Positions 1 to 9,744 are shown, numbered from the stretch's first letter. The stretch is DNA of 31,104 bases from Clostridium sp. UBA6640 (GCF_002455975.1 NZ_DKLM01000171.1:39663-70766); one strand, 5' to 3'. Program-made: numbers and translations. The notes: a model not told the origin generated them from the sequence alone.

Positions 1-93
1 CATGATTTTAATTTTCATAATAAAAATTCTTTTCAAAGAGCTTCTATCATAATCCTTAATCATTTATTTTTAACTTTATAAATATGCAAATTT

Positions 94-120
94 AAAAAAA
101 TAAAAAGGCATTATGCCCTT
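94..120 (-). terminator. Intrinsic terminator of rpsO-pnp
   Basis: On the minus strand, 11 bases after the pnp stop codon, a 7-bp stem (120-114 with 110-104, one G-U pair) closes a 3-nt TAA loop. It is followed by a nearly pure T run (103-94). This is a textbook Rho-independent terminator and marks the end of the operon. Bases 1-93 are AT-rich and I see no gene in them. Confidence 0.85.
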
Positions 121-130
121 CTATTTGTTA

Positions 131-2242
131 TTAATTATCATTTTTTTCTTCTTCTTCTGTTTCTTTAATAGCATCTTTTCTTGAAAGATTAACTCTTCCT
201 TGATTATCTATCTCTGTTACTTTAACTAATATCTCATCTCCTACGGAAACAATATCTTCTACCTTATTTACTCTTGCAGTATCTAGTTTAGATATATGAA
301 CTAAACCTTCTTTTCCAGGTAATAATTCTACAAAGGCTCCAAAAGTAGCAATTTTAGTTACTTTACCAAGATAGATTTCTCCTACTTCAACTTCTTTAGT
401 AAGTTCTTTTATCATTTTTAAAGCCATATTTGCTCCAACACTGTCATTAGACATAATAACAACCTTACCATCATCATTAGTATCTATCTTAACACCAGTT
501 TCAGCTATAATTTTCTTTATAGTTTTTCCACCTGGTCCTATGATGTCTCTAATTTTATCTGGATTAACGTTTATTGCATATAATCTTGGTGCATATGGTG
601 ATAATTCTTGTCTTACTTCTGGTATACATTCTTTTATTTTGTCTAAAATGTGCAATCTAGCTTTTTTAGCATTTTCTATAGCAGTTCTTATACAATAGCT
701 AGATAATCCTTTTAATTTTGTATCTACTTGTATAGAAGTTATACCTTCTTCAGTTCCTGCAACCTTAAAGTCCATATCTCCAAAGAAATCTTCAATACCT
801 TGAATATCTGTTAATATCTCTTCTTCTGATAAATCTTCACTAGTTATTAATCCCATAGCTATACCTGCTGCTGGTCTTTTTATAGGAACTCCTGCATCTA
901 ATAATGCTAATGTACTACCACACACACTTGCTTGAGATGTAGATCCATTTGAACTTAATACCTCAGATACTAATCTTATAGTATATGGGAACTCTTCAAT
1001 TGAAGGAATTAATGGCTCTAATGCTCTTTCTGCTAAAGCACCATGTCCTATTTCTCTTCTTCCTGGTCCACGAAGTGGTTTAACTTCTCCTACACTATAA
1101 GCTGGGAAATTATAATGATGCATATATCTTTTAAATTCTTCTTCGCCAAGACCATCAATTATTTGAACATCTCCAAGTGCACCTAGAGTAGCAACAGTCA
1201 TTACCTGAGTTAATCCTCTTGTAAATAATCCTGTACCATGTGTTCTTGGAAGTAATCCTGTTTCACAGCTAATTTTTCTTATTTCATCAAAACCTCTGCC
1301 GTCTGGTCTTCTCTTGTCACGAAGAAGCATATGTCTAACTATTTCTTTTTGAAGATTATAAATAGTTTCTGACACATCAGACATTTTATCCTCATATTTT
1401 TCTCCAAAGGCTTCGCTGATTTTCTCTTTAATTTCTGAAACTTTGTTATTTCTTTCATCTTTGTCAGTAGTATACATTGCATCCTTTAGCATATCATATG
1501 CAAAAATTCTTATGTCTTCTTCTACATTTTCATCAGTTTTGTGTATCTCTGGAGTTATTTTTTCCTTTCCAAACTTCGCCATAGCCTCTTCTTGGAATGC
1601 AACTATTTTTTTACACTCTTCAAATCCAAAGTTTATAGCTTCTATCATTGTTTCTTCTGGAATTTCATCTCCACCAGCTTCTATCATCATAATTCTTTCT
1701 TTAGTTGCACAGACAGTTAATGCTAATGTACTTTTTTCTCTTTGAGCTACTGTTGGGTTTATAATAAACTGTCCCTCTACAAGACCAACTGATACTGTTC
1801 CTACAGCATCAGTAAATGGTATGCTAGATAAACATAATGCCATTGATGCAGCATTCATAGCCAATATTTCTGGAAGGTTATCTTGCTCAACAGACACTAC
1901 TGTACAAACTACTTGAACATCATTTCTATATCCTTTTGGGAATAGTGGTCTTATAGGTCTATCTATAGCCCTTCCATTTAATACTGCTTTCTCAGATGGC
2001 TTACCTTCTCTTTTGATAAACCCTCCTGGAATCTTTCCTACTGAATATAATCTTTCTTCATATTCAACACTTAGGGGGAAAAAATCTATTCCATCCCTTG
2101 GTGTCTCTGAAGCATTTACATTAACAAGTACTACTGTATCTCCATAGTTCATAAATAGTGCACAGTTTGAAAGCATTCCAACTTTACCACATTCAACTTT
2201 CATGGTTCTTCCTGCTACAGTAGTTTCTAATGTATTAATCAT
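131..2242 (-). CDS. pnp: Polynucleotide phosphorylase (PNPase)
   Basis: Encodes a 703-residue 3'-to-5' phosphorolytic exoribonuclease that degrades mRNA to nucleoside diphosphates in the cytoplasm, normally as a trimer. The protein has the full family layout: two RNase PH domains (about 10-140 and 315-455) joined by a helical linker, a KH domain with the GxxG loop at 569-572 (GPGG), and an S1 RNA-binding domain from about 620 to 690 (motif [12 protein letters not shown]). An acidic tail ends the protein. Length is typical. The ATG has a strong GAAAGGAGG site 6 nt upstream. It follows rpsO, as in most bacteria, and is probably co-transcribed with it by partial read-through of the hairpin after rpsO. 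No good private promoter is visible. Confidence 0.97.
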   Translation of the reverse strand: MINTLETTVAGRTMKVECGKVGMLSNCALFMNYGDTVVLVNVNASETPRDGIDFFPLSVEYEERLYSVGKIPGGFIKREGKPSEKAVLNGRAIDRPIRPLFPKGYRNDVQVVCTVVSVEQDNLPEILAMNAASMALCLSSIPFTDAVGTVSVGLVEGQFIINPTVAQREKSTLALTVCATKERIMMIEAGGDEIPEETMIEAINFGFEECKKIVAFQEEAMAKFGKEKITPEIHKTDENVEEDIRIFAYDMLKDAMYTTDKDERNNKVSEIKEKISEAFGEKYEDKMSDVSETIYNLQKEIVRHMLLRDKRRPDGRGFDEIRKISCETGLLPRTHGTGLFTRGLTQVMTVATLGALGDVQIIDGLGEEEFKRYMHHYNFPAYSVGEVKPLRGPGRREIGHGALAERALEPLIPSIEEFPYTIRLVSEVLSSNGSTSQASVCGSTLALLDAGVPIKRPAAGIAMGLITSEDLSEEEILTDIQGIEDFFGDMDFKVAGTEEGITSIQVDTKLKGLSSYCIRTAIENAKKARLHILDKIKECIPEVRQELSPYAPRLYAINVNPDKIRDIIGPGGKTIKKIIAETGVKIDTNDDGKVVIMSNDSVGANMALKMIKELTKEVEVGEIYLGKVTKIATFGAFVELLPGKEGLVHISKLDTARVNKVEDIVSVGDEILVKVTEIDNQGRVNLSRKDAIKETEEEEKNDN

Positions 2243-2325
2243 ATTTTTGCCTCCTTTCGATAATTATTAATAGTATTGTCAAATATAATTAGTTATATTT
2301 ACCTAGAAAATATAAGTTAAAATAA

Positions 2326-2346
2326 TAGAGCGGCTTAGCCGCTCTA
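2326..2346 (-). terminator. Hairpin directly after rpsO
   Basis: A perfect 9-bp GC-rich stem (TAGAGCGGC / GCCGCTCTA) with a 3-nt loop begins one base after the rpsO stop codon. The downstream minus-strand run TTATTTTAAC is only moderately T-rich. It could be a leaky terminator or an RNA processing/stability hairpin between rpsO and pnp; in E. coli the rpsO-pnp spacer has both roles. Its exact role here is inferred. Confidence 0.7.
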
Positions 2347-2347
2347 A

Positions 2348-2611
2348 CTATTTTCTTATTCCTAACTCAGCTATTAAAGCACGGTATCTTTCGATTTCTT
2401 GCTTCTTTAAGTAATTTAAAAGTCCTTTTCTTTGTCCAACCATCATTAAAAGACCTCTTCTTGAATGGTGATCTTTCTTGTGAACTTTTAAGTGCTCAGT
2501 TAACTCTTTTATTCTCTCTGTTAATAAAGCAACTTGAACCTCTGGTGATCCTGTATCTCCTTCAGTTCTAGCGAATTTTACCATTATTTCTTGTTTTTTA
2601 GCCTTATCCAT
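2348..2611 (-). CDS. rpsO: 30S ribosomal protein S15
   Basis: An 87-residue primary-binding protein of the small subunit that contacts the 16S rRNA central domain and nucleates platform assembly. The whole protein matches the family, including the stretches [27 protein letters not shown] and GLLNYLKK, which carry the conserved rRNA-binding histidine/aspartate/serine/arginine cluster (HHSRRG). The ATG is preceded by GGAGG with about 10 nt spacing. It has its own near-consensus promoter (2696-2724) and a roughly 78-nt leader that can fold, consistent with S15 autogenous control. It is followed by pnp. Confidence 0.97.
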   Translation of the reverse strand: MDKAKKQEIMVKFARTEGDTGSPEVQVALLTERIKELTEHLKVHKKDHHSRRGLLMMVGQRKGLLNYLKKQEIERYRALIAELGIRK

Positions 2612-2689
2612 GTTAAAAACACCTCCGATTGTAATATCCCCCTATTCCAAGTATCCCGTTGGCAATTCAGCAAACTTAGCATAAGGTTC
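2612..2689 (-). promoter_or_regulatory. Putative S15-type mRNA leader
   Basis: The predicted rpsO 5' leader is about 78 nt long. A 6-bp helix (CTAAGT at 2679-2674 with ACTTGG at 2652-2647, one G-U) can close an internal domain, within which TTG/CAA (2673-2671 with 2661-2659) can form a smaller helix. The ribosome site GGAGG (2621-2625) lies 3' of the structure. S15 commonly represses its own mRNA through such leaders, and several structural types are known in firmicutes. Assignment to a specific type is not possible by eye. Confidence 0.45.
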
Positions 2690-2695
2690 AGACCA

Positions 2696-2724
2696 ATTAT
2701 AGCAAATAATTTTCTTTTTGTAAA
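2696..2724 (-). promoter_or_regulatory. SigA-type promoter of rpsO-pnp
   Basis: On the minus strand TTTACA (2724-2719), a 17-nt spacer and a perfect TATAAT (2701-2696) are present, predicting transcription from about 2689. There is no terminator between ribF and this promoter, so the upstream operon may also read through. Confidence 0.8.
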
Positions 2725-2761
2725 TTATTTATTATAACTTTCTTTTTCAAAATCAACTAGC

Positions 2762-3721
2762 TTATATATCCAGCATATTTTGATTTTTAACAATTTTTTT
2801 ATCTTTATTCAATTGTGCTATTAATTCTTCTAAAGAATCAAAACTTTTTTCTTCTCTAATTTTATGTAAAAAGAATATTTCTACAGATTCTCCATATATA
2901 TCTTCATGAAAATCTAATATATTTGTTTCAACACAAAGTTTTTTTCCTTTTACTGTAGGATTATATCCTACATTAGTCATACCTTTATAAAATCTATCTT
3001 TATATTTTACCAAACTATAATAAACTCCACCTTGAGGAAGTACAAATTTTTTATCATAATCTAAGTTTATAGTAGGAAATCCTATAGTTCGTCCTATCTG
3101 CCTACCTTTAATGATCTGCCCACTTAACATAAAAGGCCTTCCGAGCATCACATTTGCCTTTTCAATTTCTCCCTCTTGTATGTAGTTTCTTATTTTAGAA
3201 CTACTTATTATTTCATCTTTTAATTTAACAGGCTTAGCTATATAAAGCTTAAATCCTAAAATTTCACTATATTTCTTTAGAAGTTCAATATCCCCTAAAT
3301 TCTTATATCCAAATCTATAGTTAAAACCTACAATTACACCTACTGCATTGTAGCAATTTACTAAGTTTTTGATAAAGTCTTCTGGACTTATTCTCATAAA
3401 CTCGTCATCAAAGGTAATAAAATTTACCACATCTACTCCTAGTTTTTCCAAAACCTCAATTTTATGATCATTATCCATTATAAGCTTAGGTGCAACGTCC
3501 TCGTTTATAACTGTTAAAGGATGGTTCTCAAAGGTACATATCATTGTTCTAGCATTAATAAAATTTAAATTCTCTTCTTTATTTTTATTATATTTCTTGG
3601 CCATATCTATTGATTTTTTTATAAGAGACTTATGACCAAGATGAATTCCATCAAAACTCCCTAAAACTATAAAGGTAGGGAAATCTAACTTTTTATTAAA
3701 ATTATCCTTTATTATCTTCAT
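2762..3721 (-). CDS. ribF: Bifunctional riboflavin kinase / FAD synthetase
   Basis: A 319-residue enzyme that converts riboflavin to FMN and FMN to FAD using ATP. The N-terminal nucleotidyltransferase domain shows the GIHLGH motif (residues 25-30) after GSFDG and the ISSSKIR-type signature near 172-178. The C-terminal riboflavin kinase domain starts near residue 195 and has GRTIGFPTIN (210-219), the nucleotide/riboflavin-binding motif. Length is normal. The ATG follows an AGAGG site. It is the last gene of the rimP-nusA-infB operon, 11 nt after truB, a common placement in firmicutes. I see no FMN riboswitch and no hairpin terminator directly downstream. Confidence 0.95.
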   Translation of the reverse strand: MKIIKDNFNKKLDFPTFIVLGSFDGIHLGHKSLIKKSIDMAKKYNKNKEENLNFINARTMICTFENHPLTVINEDVAPKLIMDNDHKIEVLEKLGVDVVNFITFDDEFMRISPEDFIKNLVNCYNAVGVIVGFNYRFGYKNLGDIELLKKYSEILGFKLYIAKPVKLKDEIISSSKIRNYIQEGEIEKANVMLGRPFMLSGQIIKGRQIGRTIGFPTINLDYDKKFVLPQGGVYYSLVKYKDRFYKGMTNVGYNPTVKGKKLCVETNILDFHEDIYGESVEIFFLHKIREEKSFDSLEELIAQLNKDKKIVKNQNMLDI

Positions 3722-3732
3722 ATTTATATCCT

Positions 3733-4647
3733 CTAGATTAAAACCTTTATCAATTTAAAACCTACATCATTTTTTCTACCTATTCCAACTAAGTTGTTTT
3801 CTTCATCATAAACTCTGTAAATTTCATCTTTCTCTATGTCTGCTGTAAAGCTTTTATCCTTTAATATGACTCCATTAAGAAGAAGAGTTTTAAATTTAAT
3901 ATTAGCTACTACCTTAGGGTAGTTTAAAAAAGCATTTTCTATTGGAATAATATAATCATATATATTTTCCTTATTTAAAGATTCAATATTTATACTATTT
4001 TCTTTAGTAAATTTGCCTGTAGCTGTTCGTTCTAATGCACTCATCATAGCACCACAGCCTAATTTTTCTCCTATGTCATAACATAAGCTCCTAATATAAG
4101 TACCTTTAGAGCAGTTTACTTCCACCTTTACATAAGGAAGATTAATTTCTAAAACTTTTATATCATGTATAGTTATATTTCTAGCTTCTCTTTCAATCTC
4201 TATACCTTCTCTTGCAAGTTCATAAAGCCTTTTACCATTTACTTTAAGTGCTGAATACATTGGTGGAACCTGTTTTATGTTTCCTTTAAAAGAATAGACA
4301 GCTTCTATTACTTCTTCTTCCGTAACATTCACATCACACTGTCTTATTACTTTCCCTTCAATATCATAAGTATCTGTTACTTCTCCTAGCTTTAACTCAG
4401 CAACATAAACCTTATTATTTTCCATAATATAATCAATAGCTTTAGTGGCTTTACCTATACAAATAGGTAAAACCCCACAAGCTTCAGGATCTAAAGTTCC
4501 ACAATGACCAACTTTTTTTTCATTGGTAAGCTTTCTTATAATTCTAACTACATCAAAAGAAGTGATTTTTGTTGGCTTATAAATATTTAATATACCAAAA
4601 ATATTTTTTTTATTAGAAATATCTTTATTTTCTCTATTTAAGTTCAT
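3733..4647 (-). CDS. truB: tRNA pseudouridine-55 synthase
   Basis: A 304-residue enzyme that makes pseudouridine 55 in the T-arm of tRNAs. The diagnostic motif GTLDPEACGVL is at residues 50-60, with the catalytic Asp53. The basic KVGHCGTLD lead-in, the QVPPMYSALKVNGKRLYELAREG stretch (split here as QVPPMYSALK and RLYELAREG) and KGTYIRSLCYDIG are also family hallmarks. The C-terminal 60 residues form a PUA-like tail. The ATG overlaps the nrnA stop codon by one base, which suggests translational coupling. The roughly 12-residue polar N-terminal extension before GILNIYKP is slightly longer than in many homologues. Confidence 0.95.
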   Translation of the reverse strand: MNLNRENKDISNKKNIFGILNIYKPTKITSFDVVRIIRKLTNEKKVGHCGTLDPEACGVLPICIGKATKAIDYIMENNKVYVAELKLGEVTDTYDIEGKVIRQCDVNVTEEEVIEAVYSFKGNIKQVPPMYSALKVNGKRLYELAREGIEIEREARNITIHDIKVLEINLPYVKVEVNCSKGTYIRSLCYDIGEKLGCGAMMSALERTATGKFTKENSINIESLNKENIYDYIIPIENAFLNYPKVVANIKFKTLLLNGVILKDKSFTADIEKDEIYRVYDEENNLVGIGRKNDVGFKLIKVLI

Positions 4648-5606
4648 TATATCAACTCTTTTTCTAATATAGTTATTAGCTTCTCTTTTATAGTTTGTAT
4701 ATTACTTTCTGCCACAAAACCTGCTGCTCTAATATGTCCACCACCATTAAAGCCCTCTGCAACTTTTCTTACATCAACCTTATTTTTTGAACGTAAGCTA
4801 ACTTTAACACCATCTTCTGATTCCTTAATCATCACTGTTACTTCTGCACTTTCAACTTTACTTCCAAAGGCTATTAAGTCAGATGTATCAGAGCCATCTA
4901 GATTCAGTTCCTCTAGCATTTTATTAGCAAGCTCCATAAATACAACTTTTTTATTACATTCTAAAGTCATAGTTTCTATAACTTTTCCATAAAGCTTAAC
5001 TTTATTAAAGCTTTTATTATCAAAAATAATTCTATGAATCTCACTAAAATCAATGCCTGTATTTATTATATCCCCTGCAATGTTATGGGTATCACTAGTA
5101 GTATTAGAATGTCTAAATGAGCCAGTATCGGTTAATAATGAAGTATATAATGCTACTCCTATTTCCTTAGTTAGGCTTATATCTAGTAGCTTCAATATTT
5201 CATATATAATTTCTCCTACTGCTGCCGCATTAGTATTTACATAGTTTACATCTCCATATAATTCATTTGACATATGATGATCCACATTAATTAACGTATA
5301 ATTCCTATCTTTTAATAGGATTTCTGCATTAATTCTTTTAAAATCTCCACAATCTAATACAATGACTAAGTCTGTATCTTGTTCTACATTATAATTTTCA
5401 CCAGTTATCTCTTCTGAACAAGGTAAATAAGTAAATGTTTGAGGAATAGCCTCTTTACAAAGAATAGTACAGTCTTTTCCTATACTCCTAAGTGCTAAAG
5501 CAAGTGCCGTACTACTTCCTAGAGAATCACCATCTGGAGAAGTGTGAAAGGTAATAGCAATTTTTTTACTTTCTTTAATTTTCTCAATAACATTATTTAT
5601 TGTCAC
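4647..5606 (-). CDS. nrnA: DHH-family nanoRNase / pAp phosphatase
   Basis: A 319-residue DHH/DHHA1 phosphoesterase. Family members degrade 2-5 nt RNAs and dephosphorylate pAp. Metal-binding motifs are complete: HTSPDGDSLGS (H21, D25, D27), VLDCGD (D85), the namesake DHH at 109-111 (NVDHHMSN) and D160 in LTDTGSFRH. The DHHA1 substrate motif GGGHIRAAG lies at 288-296. The GTG start is preceded by AAAGGAG at about 10 nt. The gene overlaps the end of rbfA by 14 nt and truB by 1 nt, so the three are likely translationally coupled. The rbfA-nrnA-truB-ribF order is typical of clostridia and bacilli. Confidence 0.92.
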   Translation of the reverse strand: MTINNVIEKIKESKKIAITFHTSPDGDSLGSSTALALALRSIGKDCTILCKEAIPQTFTYLPCSEEITGENYNVEQDTDLVIVLDCGDFKRINAEILLKDRNYTLINVDHHMSNELYGDVNYVNTNAAAVGEIIYEILKLLDISLTKEIGVALYTSLLTDTGSFRHSNTTSDTHNIAGDIINTGIDFSEIHRIIFDNKSFNKVKLYGKVIETMTLECNKKVVFMELANKMLEELNLDGSDTSDLIAFGSKVESAEVTVMIKESEDGVKVSLRSKNKVDVRKVAEGFNGGGHIRAAGFVAESNIQTIKEKLITILEKELI

Positions 5607-5958
5607 TGCTATTTTGCTCCTTTATTTGGTGAAGTAATGAATCTAAGTGTTGTGCTCTATCAAGAGTACTATCCAACTCTATAATAACTTCAGGTATATG
5701 TCTTATTTTAACATTTTTAGCTATTTCTTTTCTTATAAATCCTACAGAACTTTTAAGAGCTGAATAACTATCCTCTTTTTCCTTTTCACTACCAAAAATA
5801 CTTACATATATCTTTGCATAGCTTAAATCTTTGCTTACATCTACATCAGTTACGCTTATCATTGCAGTTAATCTAGGGTCTTTTATTTTATTTTGTATTG
5901 TATTACTTACATCTCTTTTTATTTCCTCGTTAATTCTACCGCCTCTATACTTTGTCAC
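5593..5958 (-). CDS. rbfA: 30S ribosome-binding factor A
   Basis: A small KH-like assembly factor (121 residues with the start chosen here) that binds 16S rRNA during late 30S maturation and is important in the cold. Family features include the N-terminal basic helix (RINEEIKRDVSNTI), KDPRLTAMISVTDVDVSKDLSYAKIYVS and the C-terminal IPEVIIELDSTLDRAQHLDSLL segment (quoted in parts). A longer reading from a GTG at 5967 puts the start codon inside the ribosome site (AAGGAGTG). The in-frame GTG at 5956-5958 has an 8-nt spacing from AAGGAG and is preferred. It follows infB by 18 nt, as in most bacteria. Confidence 0.93.
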   Translation of the reverse strand: MTKYRGGRINEEIKRDVSNTIQNKIKDPRLTAMISVTDVDVSKDLSYAKIYVSIFGSEKEKEDSYSALKSSVGFIRKEIAKNVKIRHIPEVIIELDSTLDRAQHLDSLLHQIKEQNSSDNK

Positions 5959-5976
5959 GTAACTCACTCCTTATGT

Positions 5977-8040
5977 TTATATTTGTTTAGGTTTAATTTC
6001 CTCCATAGTATAAGCTTCAAGAATATCTCCTTCTTTTATGTCATTGAATTTCTCTATGCTTAAACCACATTCAAAACCAGCTGCAGCCTCTTTAACATCA
6101 TCTTTAAATCTCTTTAATGATGCCAATGTTGATTCAAATATAACTATACCTTCTCTTAAAATTCTTACACTTGAATGTCTAGTAATCTTTCCATTTAGAA
6201 CATAACATCCTGCAATTGTACCTACATTTGAAATTTTATAAACTGCTCTTACTTCTACTCTTCCTTGTATAACTTCTTTATACTCTGGATCAAGCATTCC
6301 AACCATAGCAGATTTAATATCTTCAATTGCATCATATATTATTCTATAAGTTTTAATTTCAACGCTTTCTTTTTCTCCAGCAGCTATAGCATTTCCATCT
6401 GGTCTTACATTAAATCCTATTATGATTGCATTAGAAGCTGATGCCAGCGTAACATCTGTTTCAGTTATAGCTCCAACACCACCATGAATTACTCTAACTT
6501 TAACATTATCTGTTGAAAGTTTTTCTAATGATTGTCTTATAGCTTCAACAGAACCTTGTACGTCTGCTTTTACTATAACGCTAAGCTCTTTAACTTTTCC
6601 CTCTTGAATTTGGCTATATAGGTTTTCCATAGAAACTTTGTTAGATGCAGTAAAGTTTTCTTGTCTTATTTTTTCTTTTCTCTTATCTGCCATGTTTCTA
6701 GCTGTTTTCTCATCTTTAACAACATTAAATCTGTCTCCAGCTGCTGGAACCTCAGATAATCCTAAAATTTCTACTGGTATTGATGGTCCAGCAGATTTTA
6801 TTTTATTACCTTTATCATCTATCATAGCTCTTATTCTTCCATAAGTTGTTCCTACGATTATTGAATCTCCAACATTTAATGTTCCATTTTGAACAAGTAA
6901 TGAAGCTACCGGACCTCTACCTTTATCAAGTTTAGCTTCTATAACTGTTCCTTTAGCTCTTCTTTCTTTATTGGCAGTTAACTCTAGCATTTCTGAAGTT
7001 ATTACTACCATTTCCAGTAATGTATCAATACCTTCTCTTGTATGAGCAGATACTGGAACACATACTGTATCTCCGCCCCAATCTTCAGCAATTAATCCAT
7101 GCTCAGTTAACTCTTGTTTAACTTTGTCTGGATTTGCTGACGGTTTATCCATTTTATTTATAGCAACTATCATTGGCACGTTAGCTGCTTTACAGTGGTT
7201 AATAGCTTCAGCAGTTTGTGGCATTATTCCATCATCTGCTGCAACAACTAATATAACAACATCAGTAATTTGTGCTCCTCTAGCTCTCATTGCAGTAAAA
7301 GCTTCGTGTCCTGGTGTATCAAGAAAAGTAATCTTTTCATCATTTACATCAACAGTATAAGCTCCTATATGTTGAGTAATTCCACCCGCTTCTGTAGCAG
7401 TAACTTTAGATTTTTTAATAGCATCTAATAATGAAGTTTTACCATGGTCAACGTGTCCCATAACAGTAACTACAGGTGGTCTTTTTTCAGTATCGTTTTC
7501 TTCTTCAAAGTTATCTTCTATATCCTCTTCTTCAGCAAGTTTTCCAGCTTCTTCTTCTTTTAATACTGCCATTGATCCGAACTTTTCAACAACTTGTTCA
7601 GCGATATTAAAATCTATTTCTTGATTCATATTAGCCATAACGCCTAAGAAAATTAATTGTTTAATAACTTCTACAGGTGATTTTTTAAGCTTTTCTGCTA
7701 AATCTTTAACAATTATAGTTTTTTCCATTTCTATAACTTCGTCTGGTGTTGATTCTGAATCTAAATCTTCTTCATCTCTATTTCTCATCTTGTTTCTATT
7801 TTTTTTCTTATTTAACTTATTTACATTCTCATTTTCAACATTCTCATAGTGCTCTACTGTTTCATTTGTATTTGCTTTTTGATCTGCAAATAATTCTTTA
7901 ATAAGCTCAGCATCTTCTTCATCTATCATACTCATATGATTTTTAGCTTCTATACCAAACTCTTCGAAAAGCACTGTGATTAATTCTTTACTTAAAACTT
8001 CTAACTCTTTAGCTAATTCGTATATTCTTACTTTCGCCAA
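5977..8040 (-). CDS. infB: Translation initiation factor IF-2
   Basis: A GTPase that brings fMet-tRNA to the 30S subunit and promotes subunit joining. With the TTG start at 8038-8040 it has 687 residues. The N-terminus has IF2N-type domains (about 1-50 and 105-155) flanking a charged Asn/Lys/Glu-rich linker. G motifs are intact: GHVDHGKT (195-202), DTPGHEA (241-247), NKMD (295-298) and SAH (331-333). Domains II-IV follow. A GTG at 8047-8049 is in frame but overlaps the GGAGG sequence. The TTG gives 8-nt spacing and the usual MAKVR N-terminus. It is shorter than enterobacterial IF-2, as is normal for firmicutes. It sits between ylxQ and rbfA. Confidence 0.97.
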   Translation of the reverse strand: MAKVRIYELAKELEVLSKELITVLFEEFGIEAKNHMSMIDEEDAELIKELFADQKANTNETVEHYENVENENVNKLNKKKNRNKMRNRDEEDLDSESTPDEVIEMEKTIIVKDLAEKLKKSPVEVIKQLIFLGVMANMNQEIDFNIAEQVVEKFGSMAVLKEEEAGKLAEEEDIEDNFEEENDTEKRPPVVTVMGHVDHGKTSLLDAIKKSKVTATEAGGITQHIGAYTVDVNDEKITFLDTPGHEAFTAMRARGAQITDVVILVVAADDGIMPQTAEAINHCKAANVPMIVAINKMDKPSANPDKVKQELTEHGLIAEDWGGDTVCVPVSAHTREGIDTLLEMVVITSEMLELTANKERRAKGTVIEAKLDKGRGPVASLLVQNGTLNVGDSIIVGTTYGRIRAMIDDKGNKIKSAGPSIPVEILGLSEVPAAGDRFNVVKDEKTARNMADKRKEKIRQENFTASNKVSMENLYSQIQEGKVKELSVIVKADVQGSVEAIRQSLEKLSTDNVKVRVIHGGVGAITETDVTLASASNAIIIGFNVRPDGNAIAAGEKESVEIKTYRIIYDAIEDIKSAMVGMLDPEYKEVIQGRVEVRAVYKISNVGTIAGCYVLNGKITRHSSVRILREGIVIFESTLASLKRFKDDVKEAAAGFECGLSIEKFNDIKEGDILEAYTMEEIKPKQI

Positions 8041-8072
8041 AGCTTTCACCTCCGAATTTGTATGTTATTATG

Positions 8073-8372
8073 CTACTGCCATAAATCAATGAGTTTTTCA
8101 CTCATATTTTTATCTTTTACACATAATACATTTATTTCTTTTCGCCCTAAGGAAATACCTAACTGAAATTTAGGCACATTCTCCAATAAAGGAATTTCTC
8201 TATCACTACAGTATTTTCTAAATTTATCCTTAGTATTTTCTGAACACTCTAGTGATAATATTACAAGATAAACCTTTTGTTTTTTTATTATCTCTTCACA
8301 TTTATTATATCCCTCTATCAAATTCCCTGACTTTTTAGTAAGTCCTAAAAATTGATAAAACTTATTGGTCAT
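8073..8372 (-). CDS. ylxQ: L7Ae/L30e-family RNA-binding protein YlxQ
   Basis: A 99-residue member of the L7Ae/L30e/S12e/Gadd45 superfamily, whose members bind kink-turn RNA. Visible features are the LGLTKKSGNLIEGYNKC start (Gly-rich RNA-contact loop), the alternating hydrophobic strand VYLVILSLECSENT and the IPLLE segment typical of the fold. It overlaps the 3' end of ylxR by 11 nt and precedes infB by 32 nt, the conserved firmicute position. A bacterial L7Ae paralogue here is assumed to act on RNA or ribosomes, but its target is not established from the sequence. The ribosome site (GAAGAGATGGG) is weak, consistent with coupling to ylxR. Confidence 0.88.
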   Translation of the reverse strand: MTNKFYQFLGLTKKSGNLIEGYNKCEEIIKKQKVYLVILSLECSENTKDKFRKYCSDREIPLLENVPKFQLGISLGRKEINVLCVKDKNMSEKLIDLWQ

Positions 8373-8631
8373 ATCCCATCTCTTCCTTTAATCTTTCAAA
8401 TATATCATCACTGATTTTACCTTCAAGATTTCTCTCTAATCTTTTTGCTTTTATGGACTTTTCTAAGCATTCTATACTTTTGCAAATATATGCTCCTCGT
8501 CCTGGCTTTTTCCCAGTAGTATCAATAGAGATTTCTCCTTCTTTATTTCTAACTACTCTTATAAGCTCTTTCTTAGGCTTCATCTCCATACAGCCAGTGC
8601 ACATTCTTTGTGGTATTTTTTTAACCTTCAT
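8362..8631 (-). CDS. rnpM: YlxR-family RNA-binding protein (RnpM)
   Basis: An 89-residue DUF448 protein. It begins MKVKKIPQRMCTGC and has CxxC at 11-14, then MKPKKELIRVV, GRGAYIC and a lysine/arginine-rich helix, the full family signature. B. subtilis YlxR has been reported to bind RNase P RNA and modulate RNase P, hence the name RnpM; function here is by homology. The nusA stop is followed directly by GTG (8640), which overlaps the AGGTGAT ribosome site. The ATG at 8629-8631 is better spaced and matches homologue starts. It sits 9 nt after nusA and overlaps ylxQ. Confidence 0.9.
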   Translation of the reverse strand: MKVKKIPQRMCTGCMEMKPKKELIRVVRNKEGEISIDTTGKKPGRGAYICKSIECLEKSIKAKRLERNLEGKISDDIFERLKEEMGYDQ

Positions 8632-8640
8632 AGATATCAC

Positions 8641-9744
8641 CTACTCTAGAATTTCATTTATCTCAGTTTCTTCATTAACGTCAATAACATCTAAAGCTGT
8701 GTAAGCTTGAGATTTGCTTTTTATATCAATTTTCCATCCAGTTAATCTTGCTGCTAATCTTACGTTTTGACCTTCTTTACCTATAGCAAGTGATAACTGG
8801 TTATCATCAACTACAACTTTAGCGCTTTTATTTTCTTCGTCTACTGTAACTTCTAAAATTTTAGCTGGGCTTAATGAATTAGCAATATACTCTTCTGGAA
8901 GCTTGCTGTATTTTATAATATCAATTTTTTCATTTTTAAGTTCATTTACAATGCTTTGCACTCTTATTCCTTTAGGACCTACACAAGCACCCATTGCGTC
9001 AACATTTTCATCTTTTGAATGTACAGCTATCTTTGTTCTTGAACCTGCTTCTCTTGATATACTTTTAATTTCTACAATACCACTATATATCTCTGGTACT
9101 TCTCTTTCAAATAATCTCTTAACTAACCCTGGATGAGTTCTTGAAACTACTACTTGAGCACCCTTTGTAGTATTTCTAACTTCAACTATATATAAACTAA
9201 GCCTTTCATTGAAGACATACTCTTCTCTAGGCATTTGTTCATTAGGTCCAAGTACTGCTTCTATTTTGCCTAAATTAATAAATACATTTCCTCTATCTTT
9301 TCTTATTACTGTTCCTGTAATTATATCATATTCCTTTGCTATAAATTCATTGTATATGATATTTCTTTCTGCTTCCTTAATTCTCTGTATAACAACTTGC
9401 TTTGCAGATTGTGCTGCTACTCTACCAAACTGTCTTGGAGTAACCTCTATTTCTGCTATATCTCCTATTGCATACCTTGGGCTTATTTCTTTAGCTTCTT
9501 CTAATAGAATTTCACAACTTTCATCGTAAACTTCATCTACAACTTCCTTTTGTGCGTAAACATGAATTTCACCAGAATCCCTATTCATTGTAACCTTTAC
9601 ATTTTGACCGCTATTTGGAGAATTAGCATAGTTCTTTTTGTATGCAGCAACTAATGCATCGTCAATTGTACTAAATAATACATCTTCACTTATTCCTTTT
9701 TCTTTTACAATTTCCTTAAGTGCGTCTATAAATTCTTCATTCAT
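8641..9744 (-). CDS. nusA: Transcription termination/antitermination protein NusA
   Basis: A 367-residue RNA polymerase-associated factor that enhances pausing and intrinsic termination. The layout is the compact firmicute type: N-terminal RNAP-binding domain (1-130), S1 domain (about 138-202), KH1 with GPKG at 256-259 and KH2 with GKEG at 322-325. It lacks the C-terminal acidic repeats of E. coli NusA, as expected. The ATG follows AGGAGG. The gene is second in the rimP operon, whose leader contains two hairpins with interrupted U tracts. Such terminators depend on NusA in B. subtilis, so autoregulation is possible (see 10219-10364). Confidence 0.97.
   Translation of the reverse strand: MNEEFIDALKEIVKEKGISEDVLFSTIDDALVAAYKKNYANSPNSGQNVKVTMNRDSGEIHVYAQKEVVDEVYDESCEILLEEAKEISPRYAIGDIAEIEVTPRQFGRVAAQSAKQVVIQRIKEAERNIIYNEFIAKEYDIITGTVIRKDRGNVFINLGKIEAVLGPNEQMPREEYVFNERLSLYIVEVRNTTKGAQVVVSRTHPGLVKRLFEREVPEIYSGIVEIKSISREAGSRTKIAVHSKDENVDAMGACVGPKGIRVQSIVNELKNEKIDIIKYSKLPEEYIANSLSPAKILEVTVDEENKSAKVVVDDNQLSLAIGKEGQNVRLAARLTGWKIDIKSKSQAYTALDVIDVNEETEINEILE

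Noticed and set aside
1443..1745. 100-codon plus-strand open frame opposite pnp
   Set aside because: Shadow frame inside a conserved gene; no start signal.
2243..2280. Perfect TTGACA on the minus strand upstream of pnp as a promoter
   Set aside because: No acceptable -10 hexamer at 16-18 nt; the 17-nt position falls on the ribosome site (CGAAAG).
3722..4700. FMN riboswitch ahead of ribF
   Set aside because: ribF follows truB by 11 nt and there is no leader region or conserved riboswitch core.
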